Shown one piece after another: positions 14,649 to 22,815 of a stretch of DNA of 64,000 nucleotides (its first letter is position 1; every line of letters starts with the position of its first letter). Under the pieces are notes generated by a model, which did no database searches, was not told the DNA's origin, and saw nothing but the letters and a program-made list of their open reading frames with translations. The translations under genes were made by a program, and so were the position numbers. This stretch comes from Phenylobacterium sp. (lineage in GTDB: Bacteria > Pseudomonadota > Alphaproteobacteria > Caulobacterales > Caulobacteraceae): contig NZ_WGNY01000036.1 of the NCBI RefSeq assembly GCF_016124325.1, positions 1-64,000 on the forward strand, given 5' to 3'.

Positions 14649-15152
14649 CTACTGCAGCTTGCCGGCCAGTTCGGCGATGGCCTTGTCGACCAGCGGGTCG
14701 GCCTTGGAGCCGGCGAGCCGGCTCACCAGCACCTGTTCGGCCATCTGCGCCGCCAGGTCGGCGGCGGCGGCGCGCACCTCGGCTTCGGCCTGGGCCTCGG
14801 CCTGGGCGATCTTGCGCTCGGCCATCTGGGCGCGGCGCTCGAGCTGTTCGGCCAGCTTGGCCTGGGCCTCGGCCTGGAGGCGCACCGCCTCCTCCTTGGC
14901 GTTGGCCAGCATCTCGGCCGCCAGCTTGTCGGACTGGGCCTTCTGGGCCTGGATCTGCGCCAGCAGGTCCTCGGCCTCCTTGCGCAGGGCGCCGGCCTCG
15001 TCGAGCTGGGCCTGGACCTTCGCGCCGCGGGCGTCGAGCGCCTTGGCGGCCATGCCGGGAACCCCGGCGCGGACCAGCACGACGATGAAGATCACCAGGG
15101 CGACGCCGACCCAGAAGTGGGCGTCGCTGAGGAGTTCGGAGAGGAATTCCAT
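14649..15152 (-). CDS. atpF: F0F1 ATP synthase subunit b
   Basis: A 167-residue peripheral-stalk subunit. One N-terminal membrane helix (HFWVGVALVIFIVVLVRAGV) is followed by a long alanine/glutamate/lysine-rich coiled coil and a short LVSRLAGSKADPL C-terminal segment. It joins F1 to subunit a. It is the last gene of the minus-strand F0 operon atpI-atpB-atpE-atpG-atpF; F1 genes are not nearby, as is usual in alphaproteobacteria. A stem-loop lies in the 81-base gap before it. Confidence 0.92.
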   Translation of the reverse strand: MEFLSELLSDAHFWVGVALVIFIVVLVRAGVPGMAAKALDARGAKVQAQLDEAGALRKEAEDLLAQIQAQKAQSDKLAAEMLANAKEEAVRLQAEAQAKLAEQLERRAQMAERKIAQAEAQAEAEVRAAAADLAAQMAEQVLVSRLAGSKADPLVDKAIAELAGKLQ

Positions 15153-15165
15153 CGTCTACCCCCTA

Positions 15166-15210
15166 GAGCGCGATCCGCCAAAGCGGCGGACGGCCCGAGT
15201 GATCGCGCTC
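15166..15210. repeat. Intercistronic inverted repeat between the b' and b subunit genes
   Basis: GAGCGCGATC at 15166-15175 and GATCGCGCTC at 15201-15210 pair exactly, and the interior CCGCCAAAGCGGCGG can fold again. It is a GC-rich stem in the transcript between two operon genes, with no T-run, so a processing or stability element is more likely than a terminator. Confidence 0.6.
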
Positions 15211-15233
15211 GAAGATTGCATGCATCGAGCCTC

Positions 15234-15776
15234 TCAAGAGGCCCGGCCCGCGGCCGCGAGTTCGGCGGCGGTCGCGGTCTTGCCGGTCAGCTTCTCGACG
15301 ATCGCCTTGGCGGTGTCGGACCCGATCGTGGCCACGTGGCCCATGGCGGTTTCGCGGGCCTTGGCGATACGCGCCTCGGCCTCGGCGCCGGAGGCGGCCA
15401 GCTTGGCCTCCTCGGCCGCCAGCTTCGCCGCGATCTCGGCCTGGGCCGCCGACCGGGCGTCGGAGGCCACCTTCATGGCGGCGGCGCGGGCCTGGGCCAT
15501 CTCGGCGGCCGCCGCCGCGGCCTGGGCGTCGGCGGCGTCCTTCAGGCGGCGGGCCTCGGCCACGTCGCCTTCGATCTTGCCGTCGCGCTCGGCGATGGTC
15601 CCGCCGATGCGCGGCACGAACACCCGCGACATCAGGACGAAGACGATCACGAAGAAGACGACGAGCCACGCCATCTGGCCCGGCCACATGGCCAGGTCGA
15701 ACTGCGGCAGGCCGCCCGAGCCACCCTCGGGGTGGCCGGTTTCCTCGTGGGTCTCGGTGACGGGACCTTCTTGCAT
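15234..15776 (-). CDS. atpG: F0F1 ATP synthase subunit b'
   Basis: A 180-residue second peripheral-stalk subunit. A soluble N-terminus is followed by a membrane helix (MAWLVVFFVIVFVLM at about 36-50), VPRIGGTIAERDGKIEGD, then an alanine-rich coiled coil. The pairing of b' with b is typical of alphaproteobacteria and other phototroph-related lineages. Its start is 7 bases after the stop of atpE. The symbol for b' varies (atpG, atpX, atpF2). Confidence 0.9.
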   Translation of the reverse strand: MQEGPVTETHEETGHPEGGSGGLPQFDLAMWPGQMAWLVVFFVIVFVLMSRVFVPRIGGTIAERDGKIEGDVAEARRLKDAADAQAAAAAAEMAQARAAAMKVASDARSAAQAEIAAKLAAEEAKLAASGAEAEARIAKARETAMGHVATIGSDTAKAIVEKLTGKTATAAELAAAGRAS

Positions 15777-15783
15777 CTGCGTG

Positions 15784-16017
15784 TTAGCCGACGTTCACGA
15801 ACAGGATGATGAAGGCCATCACGAGGGCGAAGATGCCCAGCGCTTCGGTCAGCGCCATGCCGAGGAACAGCATCGGCTGTTGGCTGGCGGCGGCCGACGG
15901 GTTGCGGATGGCCGAACCCAGGTAGTTGCCGAACAGCACGCCCAGGCCGACGCCCGCGCCGATCAGGCCCATGGTGGCAAGGCCGGCGCCGATGTACTTG
16001 GCGGAAACAGGATCCAT
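15784..16017 (-). CDS. atpE: F0F1 ATP synthase subunit c
   Basis: A 77-residue two-helix proteolipid that forms the rotor ring. The ion-binding acidic residue is E58 in MALTEALGIFALVMAF, and the polar loop carries RNPSA (38-42). The GAGVGLGVLFG glycine pattern of helix one is normal. The residues around the glutamate fit a proton-driven rather than sodium-driven ring. It lies between atpB and atpG in the F0 operon. Confidence 0.96.
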   Translation of the reverse strand: MDPVSAKYIGAGLATMGLIGAGVGLGVLFGNYLGSAIRNPSAAASQQPMLFLGMALTEALGIFALVMAFIILFVNVG

Positions 16018-16051
16018 TTTTCTAACCTCTTTGGAGAACCGGATGTTGTGA

Positions 16052-16876
16052 CTAGTGGCCGTGACCGAGGTTCACGACGTCGTTGAGATAGACGGTGGCC
16101 AGGGCGGCGAAGACGAACGCCTGCAGGAAGGCCACGATGAACTCCAGGGCCGTCAGCGCGACCACCATGGCGAACGAGACGCCCGAGCCGGCGAAGGCCA
16201 GGTAGGCGATGCCGCCGTTCAGGGCGAACAGGCCCATGCCGACCACGAAGCTGGCGAACATGTACATGACCACGTGGCCGCCCAGCATGTTGCCGAACAG
16301 ACGCATCGCCAGGGTGACCGGCCGGATCATGAAGGAGAGGAACTCGAGCGGCGCCACCAGCAGCAGCATGTACCAGGGCAGGCCGGAGGGGACGAACAGC
16401 TTGAAGAAGCCGGCGCCGTTCTTGATGAAGCCGATCGCCACGACCGTCAGGAAGGTGATGAGCGCCAGCGCCACGGTGACGGCGAGCTGGGCGGTGGCGG
16501 TGAACGTCCACTCCTGGTGGGCCAGGTTCCCGAAGCCGAGCACCAGGCCCATCATGTTCATGGTCAGGACGAGCATGAAGATCGTGAAGACGAAGGGCAC
16601 GTAGGGGCGGCCGGCATGGCCCATGATCGGGCCCACCAGCACCTTGTCGATGAGGTCGAACAGGCTCTCGGCCAGCGACTGCAGGCGGCCGGGCACCAGT
16701 TCGCGCTTGCCGGCGGCGAGCAGGAAGCCGCAGATCACCAGGGCCGCGAAGCCCATCGCGAGCGTCGCGTTGGTGATCGACATGTCCAGGGCGAAGCCGC
16801 CGAGCTGGATCGGCGGCAGCTTGACGATGGGATGGACCAGGAACTGTTCCATCGGTTCGATCGCGGGCGCAGCCAT
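16052..16876 (-). CDS. atpB: F0F1 ATP synthase subunit a
   Basis: A 274-residue polytopic membrane protein that forms the proton half-channels against the c ring. The essential arginine is R192 in LAMRLFGNMLGGH. The ESLFDLIDKVLVGPIMG and PFVFTIFMLVLTMNMMGL segments are conserved. The helices are well preserved and the length is normal for alphaproteobacteria. The start is 14 bases after the atpI stop. Confidence 0.96.
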   Translation of the reverse strand: MAAPAIEPMEQFLVHPIVKLPPIQLGGFALDMSITNATLAMGFAALVICGFLLAAGKRELVPGRLQSLAESLFDLIDKVLVGPIMGHAGRPYVPFVFTIFMLVLTMNMMGLVLGFGNLAHQEWTFTATAQLAVTVALALITFLTVVAIGFIKNGAGFFKLFVPSGLPWYMLLLVAPLEFLSFMIRPVTLAMRLFGNMLGGHVVMYMFASFVVGMGLFALNGGIAYLAFAGSGVSFAMVVALTALEFIVAFLQAFVFAALATVYLNDVVNLGHGH

Positions 16877-16889
16877 CTATCCTACCGTC

Positions 16890-17234
16890 TCAATCGTCCT
16901 CGTCGTCGATGACGGGGGCCTGCCCCGTCGTCTCCGATGCCTTCTTCGCCCACGCCCCGGCGCCACGGATGGCGACGAAGGTGGACACTCCCATCCCGAT
17001 CAGCAGGCCGCCGATCAGCCCGAACGGGGTCGTATGCGCGAAGCTGTCGACGAGCCAGCCTAAGCCCAGGCCACCGAGAACCCCGCCCACCACTTCCGCG
17101 AGGAAGCGGTAACCCTGCCCCATCGCCTTCTGGGCGGCGCCCCCGGCTTGCGGGTGGCGCTCGGCCTCGAATGCGGCGAGCCGCCGATCCAGGCGCTTGA
17201 GCGCCTCATCTTGCGACTCGTCCGTCCGGGGCAT
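16890..17234 (-). CDS. atpI: ATP synthase protein I (AtpI)
   Basis: A 114-residue assembly factor of the F0 sector. A charged N-terminus (DEALKRLDRRLAAFEAER) precedes two membrane helices (VVGGVLGGLGLGWLVDS and FGLIGGLLIGMGVSTFVAI) and an acidic tail (VIDDEDD), the usual layout of the AtpI/AtpZ family first in ATP synthase operons. It helps c-ring assembly in characterised species. It is the first gene of this operon, downstream of smc. Confidence 0.88.
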   Translation of the reverse strand: MPRTDESQDEALKRLDRRLAAFEAERHPQAGGAAQKAMGQGYRFLAEVVGGVLGGLGLGWLVDSFAHTTPFGLIGGLLIGMGVSTFVAIRGAGAWAKKASETTGQAPVIDDEDD

Positions 17235-17327
17235 GCGTCGGGAGGCCTTTCGACCGCGACGTCGCCGCCACGGCGGGGGGCTTTCAGGTCGCGCGGAACC
17301 TAAAGGTCACCGTGCAGTGCGTCAATA

Positions 17328-17343
17328 GCACCTGATCAAGTGC
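17328..17343. promoter_or_regulatory. Dyad upstream of the F0 operon
   Basis: GCACCTGATCAAGTGC is a near-perfect 16-bp palindrome (14 of 16 positions) centred on TGATCA, about 100 bases upstream of atpI. Its place in the AT-richer gap where the operon promoter should lie suggests an operator. No promoter hexamers with good spacing were found next to it. Confidence 0.35.
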
Positions 17344-17359
17344 CAAATATCTGAATTTG

Positions 17360-17379
17360 CGCAGGTTTTCAGACCTGCG
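17360..17379 (-). terminator. Possible terminator after smc
   Basis: CGCAGGT (17360-17366) and ACCTGCG (17373-17379) form a 7-bp stem with a 6-base loop, about 27 bases past the smc stop on the minus strand. The sequence after it on that strand is AT-richer (CAAATTCAGATATTTGG) but lacks a true T-run. It would separate smc from the ATP synthase operon. Confidence 0.4.
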
Positions 17380-17405
17380 ACGGATCGCCCGGACTCGGAC
17401 GGGCG

Positions 17406-20400
17406 CTATTGCGCCGCCATGGCCTCGGCTTGCCTTAGGTCAACCGACACCAGTTGCGACACCCCGCGCTCGGCCATGGTGACGCCGAACAGCCGGTCAG
17501 TGCGGGCCATGGTGACCGGGTTGTGGGTGATCACGATGAAGCGCGTCTCGGTGCGCCGGCACATCTCGTCCAGCATGTTGCAGAAGCGGTCGACGTTGGC
17601 ATCGTCGAGCGGGGCGTCGACTTCGTCCAGCACGCAGATGGGCGCGGGCTGGGACAGGAACACGGCGAAGATCAGGGCCGCGGCGGTCAGGGCCTGCTCG
17701 CCGCCGCTCATCAGGCTCATCGTCGCCAGCCGCTTGCCGGGCGGGCAGGCGAAGATCTCCAAGCCGGCCTCCAGCGGGTCGTCCGATTCCACGAGGCGCA
17801 GCTCGGCCTGGCCACCCTGGAACAGGGTCTCGAACAGGGTCTTGAAGTGCTCGTTGATCACCGCGAAGGCGGCGGTCAGGCGCTCGCGGCCCTCGCCGTT
17901 CAGCTCGTCGATCCCCTGGCGCAGCCGGCTGATGGCGCCCGTCAGGTCGGAGCGTTCGGCGTTCATGGTCTCGAGGCGCGCGGCGAGTTCGCCCGCCTCC
18001 TCCTCGGCGCGCAGGTTCACCGCCCCGATCGATTCGCGCTGGCGCTCCAGGTTGAAGAGGTGCGCCTCGGTCCCCTCGGCGTCGGCCGGGATGGCGACCG
18101 CCTCGTCCGCCAGCTTCCGGCCCAGGGCCTCGGGCTCCATCCGGGCGGCCTCGCGGATGTTGGCGGAAACCTCGGCCAGGCGTTCGGTCGCGGCCTCGGC
18201 GTGGGCGGTCAGGCTGGCGCGCACCTCGCGGGCCTCGCCGGCGGCGGACTCGGCGGCGCGAAGGCCCCGCTCGCTCTCGGCGCGTTCACGCTCGCCCGCG
18301 GCGAGCGCGTCGGAGGTGCCCTTGCGGCGGGCCTCGGCGGCGGCCAGTTCGTCGAGCAGCGCGACCTTGCGCGCCTCCAGCGTGGAAGGCGCGTCGTGCG
18401 CCGCGTCGAGCGCGGCCTTGGCCTTGATCCGCGCCGCGTCGAGGTGGCTCAGCCGCTTGGCGGCGGCGGCGGCGCGGCGGGCCCAGTCCTCGTGCTCGCC
18501 GGTCAGGGTCTCGAGCCGCCGCGCGCGGCCGCCGCGTTCGCGAGCCTCGAATTCGCAGGCCGCGCGGGCCTGGGCGGCGGCCTCGCGGGCCGGCCCGGCG
18601 GCGGCGCGCGCCGCGGCGAGCTGTTCGGCCAAGGCCTCGGCCGCGCCGTCCGTTCCCACCTCGGCGGAGACGGCGGCGAGCTGGCCTTCGTGCTCGGCCA
18701 GCTCGGCTTCGAACCGGCCGATCAGGTCGTCGAGCGACGCCGCGCGCGCCTCCTTCAGCGCCGCTTCGCGCGACACCCGCTCCAGGGCCGCGCGCGCCTG
18801 GGACGCCTGCTGCTCCAGGCCGGGCAGCTCGCGACGGGTGGCGCGCAGGGCCTCCTCGGCGGCGCGCAGACGCTGGGCGGCGGCTTCGGCCGCCTCGCGC
18901 CCGGCCTTGGCCCGGGGCTCCATCTTCTCGATCTCGGCCTCGATCTCGGCCAAGCGGGTCTTCTGCTCCAGGCGGACGGCGGCGGGCTTGGGCGCCTCGG
19001 CCCGCGCGACGAAGCCGTCCCAGCGCCAGAGATCGCCTTCGCGCGAGACCAGCCGCGCACCGGGCGGCAGCCCCGCCTTCTGCAAGCGATCGCCGTCGGC
19101 GCGGTCGACCAGGGCCGTGAAGGCCAGACGCGCGGCCAGCGCCACCGGCGCCCGCACCAACGGCGCAAGCGGGACCGCGCCCTCAGGCCAGGCCGGCGCG
19201 GCGGCTTCGCGCCCGCCCCAGTAGGCCGGCGCGGCCGGATCCAGCGCCGCGTCGAGGTCGTCGCCCAGAGCCGCCGCCAGGGCCACTTCATAGCCGCGGT
19301 CGGGCGTGACGGAATCGAGCGCCGGAACGAAGCCGCCGCGCTTGGCCTGCGCCACCAGCCCGGCCAGCGCCCGGGCCTCGGCCGTGAGGCGGCCCAACTG
19401 CTCGTCCACCTTGCGGCCGGCTTCCCGCGCGGTCGCTTCGGCGGTCACCGCCTCGGCGCGCGCCTCCTCGGCCGCCTCCAGCGCCTGACGCGCCGCGGCC
19501 AGGGCCGCCTCGGCCGCCTCGGCCCGCGCCTGGATCTCCGCGGCCTGGGGATTGAGCACCGGGCCGAGCGCCTGGCGCTCGCCGCGCGCCTGGTCCAGCG
19601 CCCGCCGCGTGCGGGACACCCGCGACTGGGCCTCTTCGATCCGGGTCCGGGCGGCGCGGCGCTCGGCCTCGCGCGCGGCCAGCTCGGCGGCCAGCCGCTC
19701 GACCTCGGCGTCGGCGGCGGCGCGCGCGGCTTCGGCGGCCTTGGCCGCGGCCTCCAGCTCGGGTCCGCGTTCGGGCGCGGCGGCGATCTGGGCGCGCAGG
19801 GCTTCGAGGTCGGCGGCCAGGCGCTCCAACGCGGCCTCGGCGTCCTCGGTGATGTGGGCCTCGCGCGCCCGGTCGGCGTCGATGCGCTCCACCTCGCCGG
19901 TGAGGCGCGCCAGCTCGGCGGCGTGGGCCTCCTCCTCGCGTTCGAGGCGGTCCTTGTCGATCTCCAGCTTGTGCAGGATCGCCGCGGCGATGGTCTCGGC
20001 CTCGCGCAGCGGCTTCAGCGCCGCGTCGGCCTCGGCGGCGCGCGTGGTGGCCTGGGCCGCGGCGCGTGCGGTGGCCTCGACGGCGTCCGCGGCCGCCCGC
20101 ACCTCGGCGCCCAATCGCTCGGCGGCGGCCTTGGCCTGGGCCCACTTGGCGTAGAGCACCGCGCCCTGAAGCGCGCGGATCTCGGCCGACAGCTTCTTGT
20201 AGCGCTCGGCCTGGCGCGCCTCGCGCTTCAGGCGGCCGAGATTGGCTTCCAGCTCGCGCGCCACGTCGTCCAGGCGTTCGAGGTTGGTCTCGGCGGCGCG
20301 CAGGCGAAGCTCGGCCTCGTGGCGGCGCGAATGCAGGCCGGACACGCCGGCGGCCTCTTCCAGGATCAATCGCCGGTTCTGCGGCTTGGCGGCGATCAGC

Positions 20401-20852
20401 TCGGAGATCTGGCCCTGGCGCACCAGCGCCGGCGAACTGGCCCCGGTGGAGGCGTCGGCGAACAGGAGCTGGACGTCGCGGGCCCGCACCTCGCGCCCGT
20501 TGATCCGGTAGGTCGACCCCGCGCCCTTGTCGATGCGGCGCACCACCTCCAGCACCGGGTGGTCGTTGAACGCCGCCGGCGCGCGCCTGGCGGAGTTGTC
20601 AATGGTCAGCGCCACCTCGGCGTGGCTGCGCCCGGGCCGGTTGGCGGCGCCGGCGAAGATCACGTCGTCCATCCCGCCGGCCCGCATGGCCTTGGCGGAA
20701 TTGGCGCCCATCACCCAGCGCAGCGCTTCCAACAGGTTCGACTTGCCGCAGCCGTTCGGCCCGACGACGCCCGTGAGTCCCGGTTCGATCCGGAACTCTG
20801 TCGGATCGACGAAGGACTTGAAGCCCGCGAGCTTGAGCCGCTGGAAGTGCAC
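17406..20852 (-). CDS. smc: Chromosome segregation protein SMC
   Basis: An 1148-residue condensin ATPase that organises and segregates the chromosome. The head shows Walker A GPNGCGKS at 31-38 and, at the C-terminus, the signature MSGGEQALTAAALIFA (SGGEQ from 1049) and Walker B VLDEVDAPLDD (about 1074). Between them lie two long Ala/Glu/Arg coiled coils around a hinge of about 150 residues near 500-650. Length and domain order are normal. The start is 5 bases after the stop of the upstream DsbA-like gene. The kleisin and ScpB partners are not in the window. Confidence 0.97.
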   Translation of the reverse strand: MHFQRLKLAGFKSFVDPTEFRIEPGLTGVVGPNGCGKSNLLEALRWVMGANSAKAMRAGGMDDVIFAGAANRPGRSHAEVALTIDNSARRAPAAFNDHPVLEVVRRIDKGAGSTYRINGREVRARDVQLLFADASTGASSPALVRQGQISELIAAKPQNRRLILEEAAGVSGLHSRRHEAELRLRAAETNLERLDDVARELEANLGRLKREARQAERYKKLSAEIRALQGAVLYAKWAQAKAAAERLGAEVRAAADAVEATARAAAQATTRAAEADAALKPLREAETIAAAILHKLEIDKDRLEREEEAHAAELARLTGEVERIDADRAREAHITEDAEAALERLAADLEALRAQIAAAPERGPELEAAAKAAEAARAAADAEVERLAAELAAREAERRAARTRIEEAQSRVSRTRRALDQARGERQALGPVLNPQAAEIQARAEAAEAALAAARQALEAAEEARAEAVTAEATAREAGRKVDEQLGRLTAEARALAGLVAQAKRGGFVPALDSVTPDRGYEVALAAALGDDLDAALDPAAPAYWGGREAAAPAWPEGAVPLAPLVRAPVALAARLAFTALVDRADGDRLQKAGLPPGARLVSREGDLWRWDGFVARAEAPKPAAVRLEQKTRLAEIEAEIEKMEPRAKAGREAAEAAAQRLRAAEEALRATRRELPGLEQQASQARAALERVSREAALKEARAASLDDLIGRFEAELAEHEGQLAAVSAEVGTDGAAEALAEQLAAARAAAGPAREAAAQARAACEFEARERGGRARRLETLTGEHEDWARRAAAAAKRLSHLDAARIKAKAALDAAHDAPSTLEARKVALLDELAAAEARRKGTSDALAAGERERAESERGLRAAESAAGEAREVRASLTAHAEAATERLAEVSANIREAARMEPEALGRKLADEAVAIPADAEGTEAHLFNLERQRESIGAVNLRAEEEAGELAARLETMNAERSDLTGAISRLRQGIDELNGEGRERLTAAFAVINEHFKTLFETLFQGGQAELRLVESDDPLEAGLEIFACPPGKRLATMSLMSGGEQALTAAALIFAVFLSQPAPICVLDEVDAPLDDANVDRFCNMLDEMCRRTETRFIVITHNPVTMARTDRLFGVTMAERGVSQLVSVDLRQAEAMAAQ

Positions 20853-20857
20853 CTGCG

Positions 20858-21520
20858 CTAGCGCCCTCCCTTCGCGGCGAGGGCCTTGGCGATGGCCGCG
20901 TCAAGCTCGGCCAGGGTCGGCACACGGTCGTTCGGCATCAGCAGGCCGTTCACGAAGAACGTCGGCGTGCCGGTCACGTGATCGGTCTCGTTGGCGTAGG
21001 TCAGCCGCGCTTCCAGGGCGTCCTGCGCCTTCTCGTCGGTCAGGCAGGCTTCGAACTGCGCCTCGGTGAAGCCGTTGGCCTTGGCGATGTCGAGGAAGAT
21101 CGGCTTGATCTGGCCGGCCTGCCAGCGCGGCTGGCTGCGGAACACCTGGTCGACGATCGTGAAATACTTCGAGCCGTCGCCGCAGCGGGCCATGAGGAAG
21201 CCCGCGGCCGCCACCTGGGCCGGCGCGGTCAGCAGCTCGCGCACCGTGTAGTAGACCCGGCCGGTGTCGACGTACTTCTTCCGGAACAGCGGGAAGACCT
21301 CGTCGTTGAAGTGCGCGCAGTGCGGACAGGTCAGCGACAGATATTCGATCACCCGCACCGGGGCGTTCGGGTCGCCCAGGTTCATGTCGCCCGGGGCGGA
21401 GGGCCAGCGGACGGCCGCCGCCTTGGCGGGCGCGGCGGGCGCGGCCGCGACGGAAGCCGGCGCGACGAGCGCGGCCGCCAGCAGGGTCAGGAACGCAACG
21501 AGGGTCGGGCGAAAACGCAT
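20858..21520 (-). CDS. DsbA-family thiol-disulfide oxidoreductase (exported)
   Basis: A 220-residue periplasmic protein with a signal peptide (about 1-27, ending AAAPAA) and a thioredoxin fold. The active site is CPHC (C65, C68) in EYLSLTCPHCAHF, and the cis-proline region is GTPTFFVNG. It is a DsbA/DsbG-like thioredoxin with an inserted helical domain. It lies between a lipoprotein paralogue and smc on the same strand with gaps of only a few bases. The substrates are unknown. Confidence 0.88.
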   Translation of the reverse strand: MRFRPTLVAFLTLLAAALVAPASVAAAPAAPAKAAAVRWPSAPGDMNLGDPNAPVRVIEYLSLTCPHCAHFNDEVFPLFRKKYVDTGRVYYTVRELLTAPAQVAAAGFLMARCGDGSKYFTIVDQVFRSQPRWQAGQIKPIFLDIAKANGFTEAQFEACLTDEKAQDALEARLTYANETDHVTGTPTFFVNGLLMPNDRVPTLAELDAAIAKALAAKGGR

Positions 21521-21522
21521 GG

Positions 21523-22134
21523 CTACTTCGAGGCCTCCGCAACGGCGGCGTCCAATTCATCGAGGGTCATCTCGCCCTCCTTCACCTTCTTGCCGTTGAA
21601 GAAGAAGGTGGGCGTGGAACTCACGCCCTTGTCGCGGATCGCCGTGCGGACGCGCTGGGACAGCGCCCGGTTGGCGGCCTCGTCGGCGACGCACTTGTTG
21701 AACTGGTCCTCGGTCAGGCCGGCCGCCTGCGCCACCTTGACCAGCACGCCCCGCGCGTCGCCGGTCGCATACATCTCCTCCTGGCTTCGGAAGAGGTCGT
21801 CGATCACGGCGAAGTACTTGTCGGGCCCGGCGCACCGCGCGGTCAGGAAGCCGGCCGCAGCCACGGCCTCGGGCGGGGTGAGGAACTCGTGCAGGGTGTA
21901 ACGCACCTTGCCGGTGTCGATGTACTTGGCCTTGAAGGCCGGAAAGACGTCGTTGTTGAACCGCGCGCAGTGGGAGCAGGTGGTCGAGGCGTACTCGTCC
22001 ATCTGGACCTTGGCGTCGAGGAAGCCCATCGACATGGCGCCGTCCGCGACATCGCCCGCCGGCTTGCTGCAACCCGCCAGGACCACGGCGCCCGCGAGGG
22101 CGGCGGCCATCAGGAGGCGGCTCGGACGGACCAT
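21523..22134 (-). CDS. DsbA-family lipoprotein
   Basis: A 203-residue paralogue of the next gene. The N-terminus is a lipoprotein signal with lipobox LAGC (C22), so it should be anchored in the envelope. The active site is CSHC (53-56) in STTCSHCARF, and the cis-proline loop is STPTFFFNGKK. I start at the ATG at 22134, which has AAAGG at good distance; the longer frame adds a non-homologous leader. Two adjacent DsbA-like proteins, one tethered and one free, may act on different partners. Confidence 0.85.
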   Translation of the reverse strand: MVRPSRLLMAAALAGAVVLAGCSKPAGDVADGAMSMGFLDAKVQMDEYASTTCSHCARFNNDVFPAFKAKYIDTGKVRYTLHEFLTPPEAVAAAGFLTARCAGPDKYFAVIDDLFRSQEEMYATGDARGVLVKVAQAAGLTEDQFNKCVADEAANRALSQRVRTAIRDKGVSSTPTFFFNGKKVKEGEMTLDELDAAVAEASK

Positions 22135-22255
22135 CGGCGACCTTTCGCGAGGTTCTGAACGGAAGATTAAAGCGCGATTCCCGCGCGCAGGCGCAAACGC
22201 TCTCTCGGGAGGCGGCCGCGCCGGCAATTGGCGATGCGACCGCGACGGATATGTG

Positions 22256-22798
22256 TCAACGGCCGCTTCGCCGCAGGACGCCTCGGCCCAGCGCCATCAG
22301 GGCCGCCTTGAGCTTGCCGTCCGGGACGTCGGCGAGCCCCTCGGCCAGGCCCGCCTCCTGCGCGGCGTCGAGCGGCGCGGGCCGGCGGCGCGGCGGAGGC
22401 GGCGGTTCGGTCCGCCGCAGCGGCCCCTGCACGATGCGCAGTTTCTGGACCGCCTCGGCGCCCAGGAACAGGTTCACCCGCGCCAGGATGTCGTGGGCCT
22501 GGTGCTGCACGATCGCCGCCGCCGGCCCGGCGACCCGGATCTCCAGCGACGACGGCCCGCCCGCGCGGCCCTTCACCAGCTTCACGGGCTCGGTGCGCCG
22601 GGCGATCTCGGGCCCCACGATCTCGCGCCAGCGCGCGGACAGGCCGCCGACGCCCTGGCCGTATTTCGCGTCCAGGTCCTTCACGTAGCGGTTCAGCGCC
22701 CGGCCCGCCGGCGGCGGCGCGCGGCGCTGGGGGCGGGTGCGCCTCTCCGCCAGGATGCGGAGGGCCTCTTCCGTGGTCGGGAGCTGGCGGCGGGACAC
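22256..22798 (-). CDS. dciA: DUF721 protein, DciA-like helicase loader
   Basis: A 180-residue protein. The core at about 50-125 (GLSARWREIVGPEIARRTEPVKL, then SLEIRVAGPAAAIVQHQAHDILARVN) matches the DUF721 domain found in DciA, the loader of DnaB replicative helicase in most bacteria that lack DnaC. N-terminal and C-terminal tails are proline- and arginine-rich. The neighbourhood (mutY, DUF721, DsbA, smc) is one I recognise from Caulobacter. The symbol is given on family grounds. Confidence 0.8.
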   Translation of the reverse strand: MSRRQLPTTEEALRILAERRTRPQRRAPPPAGRALNRYVKDLDAKYGQGVGGLSARWREIVGPEIARRTEPVKLVKGRAGGPSSLEIRVAGPAAAIVQHQAHDILARVNLFLGAEAVQKLRIVQGPLRRTEPPPPPRRRPAPLDAAQEAGLAEGLADVPDGKLKAALMALGRGVLRRSGR

Positions 22799-22815
22799 GC
22801 CGAAACCCTATCGCC

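Noticed and set aside
17454..20861. A 1135-residue open frame antisense to smc
   Set aside because: It is the exact mirror of the smc gene in a GC-rich genome, with runs of Gly/Arg/Leu and no recognisable domain. The minus-strand smc protein has all SMC motifs.
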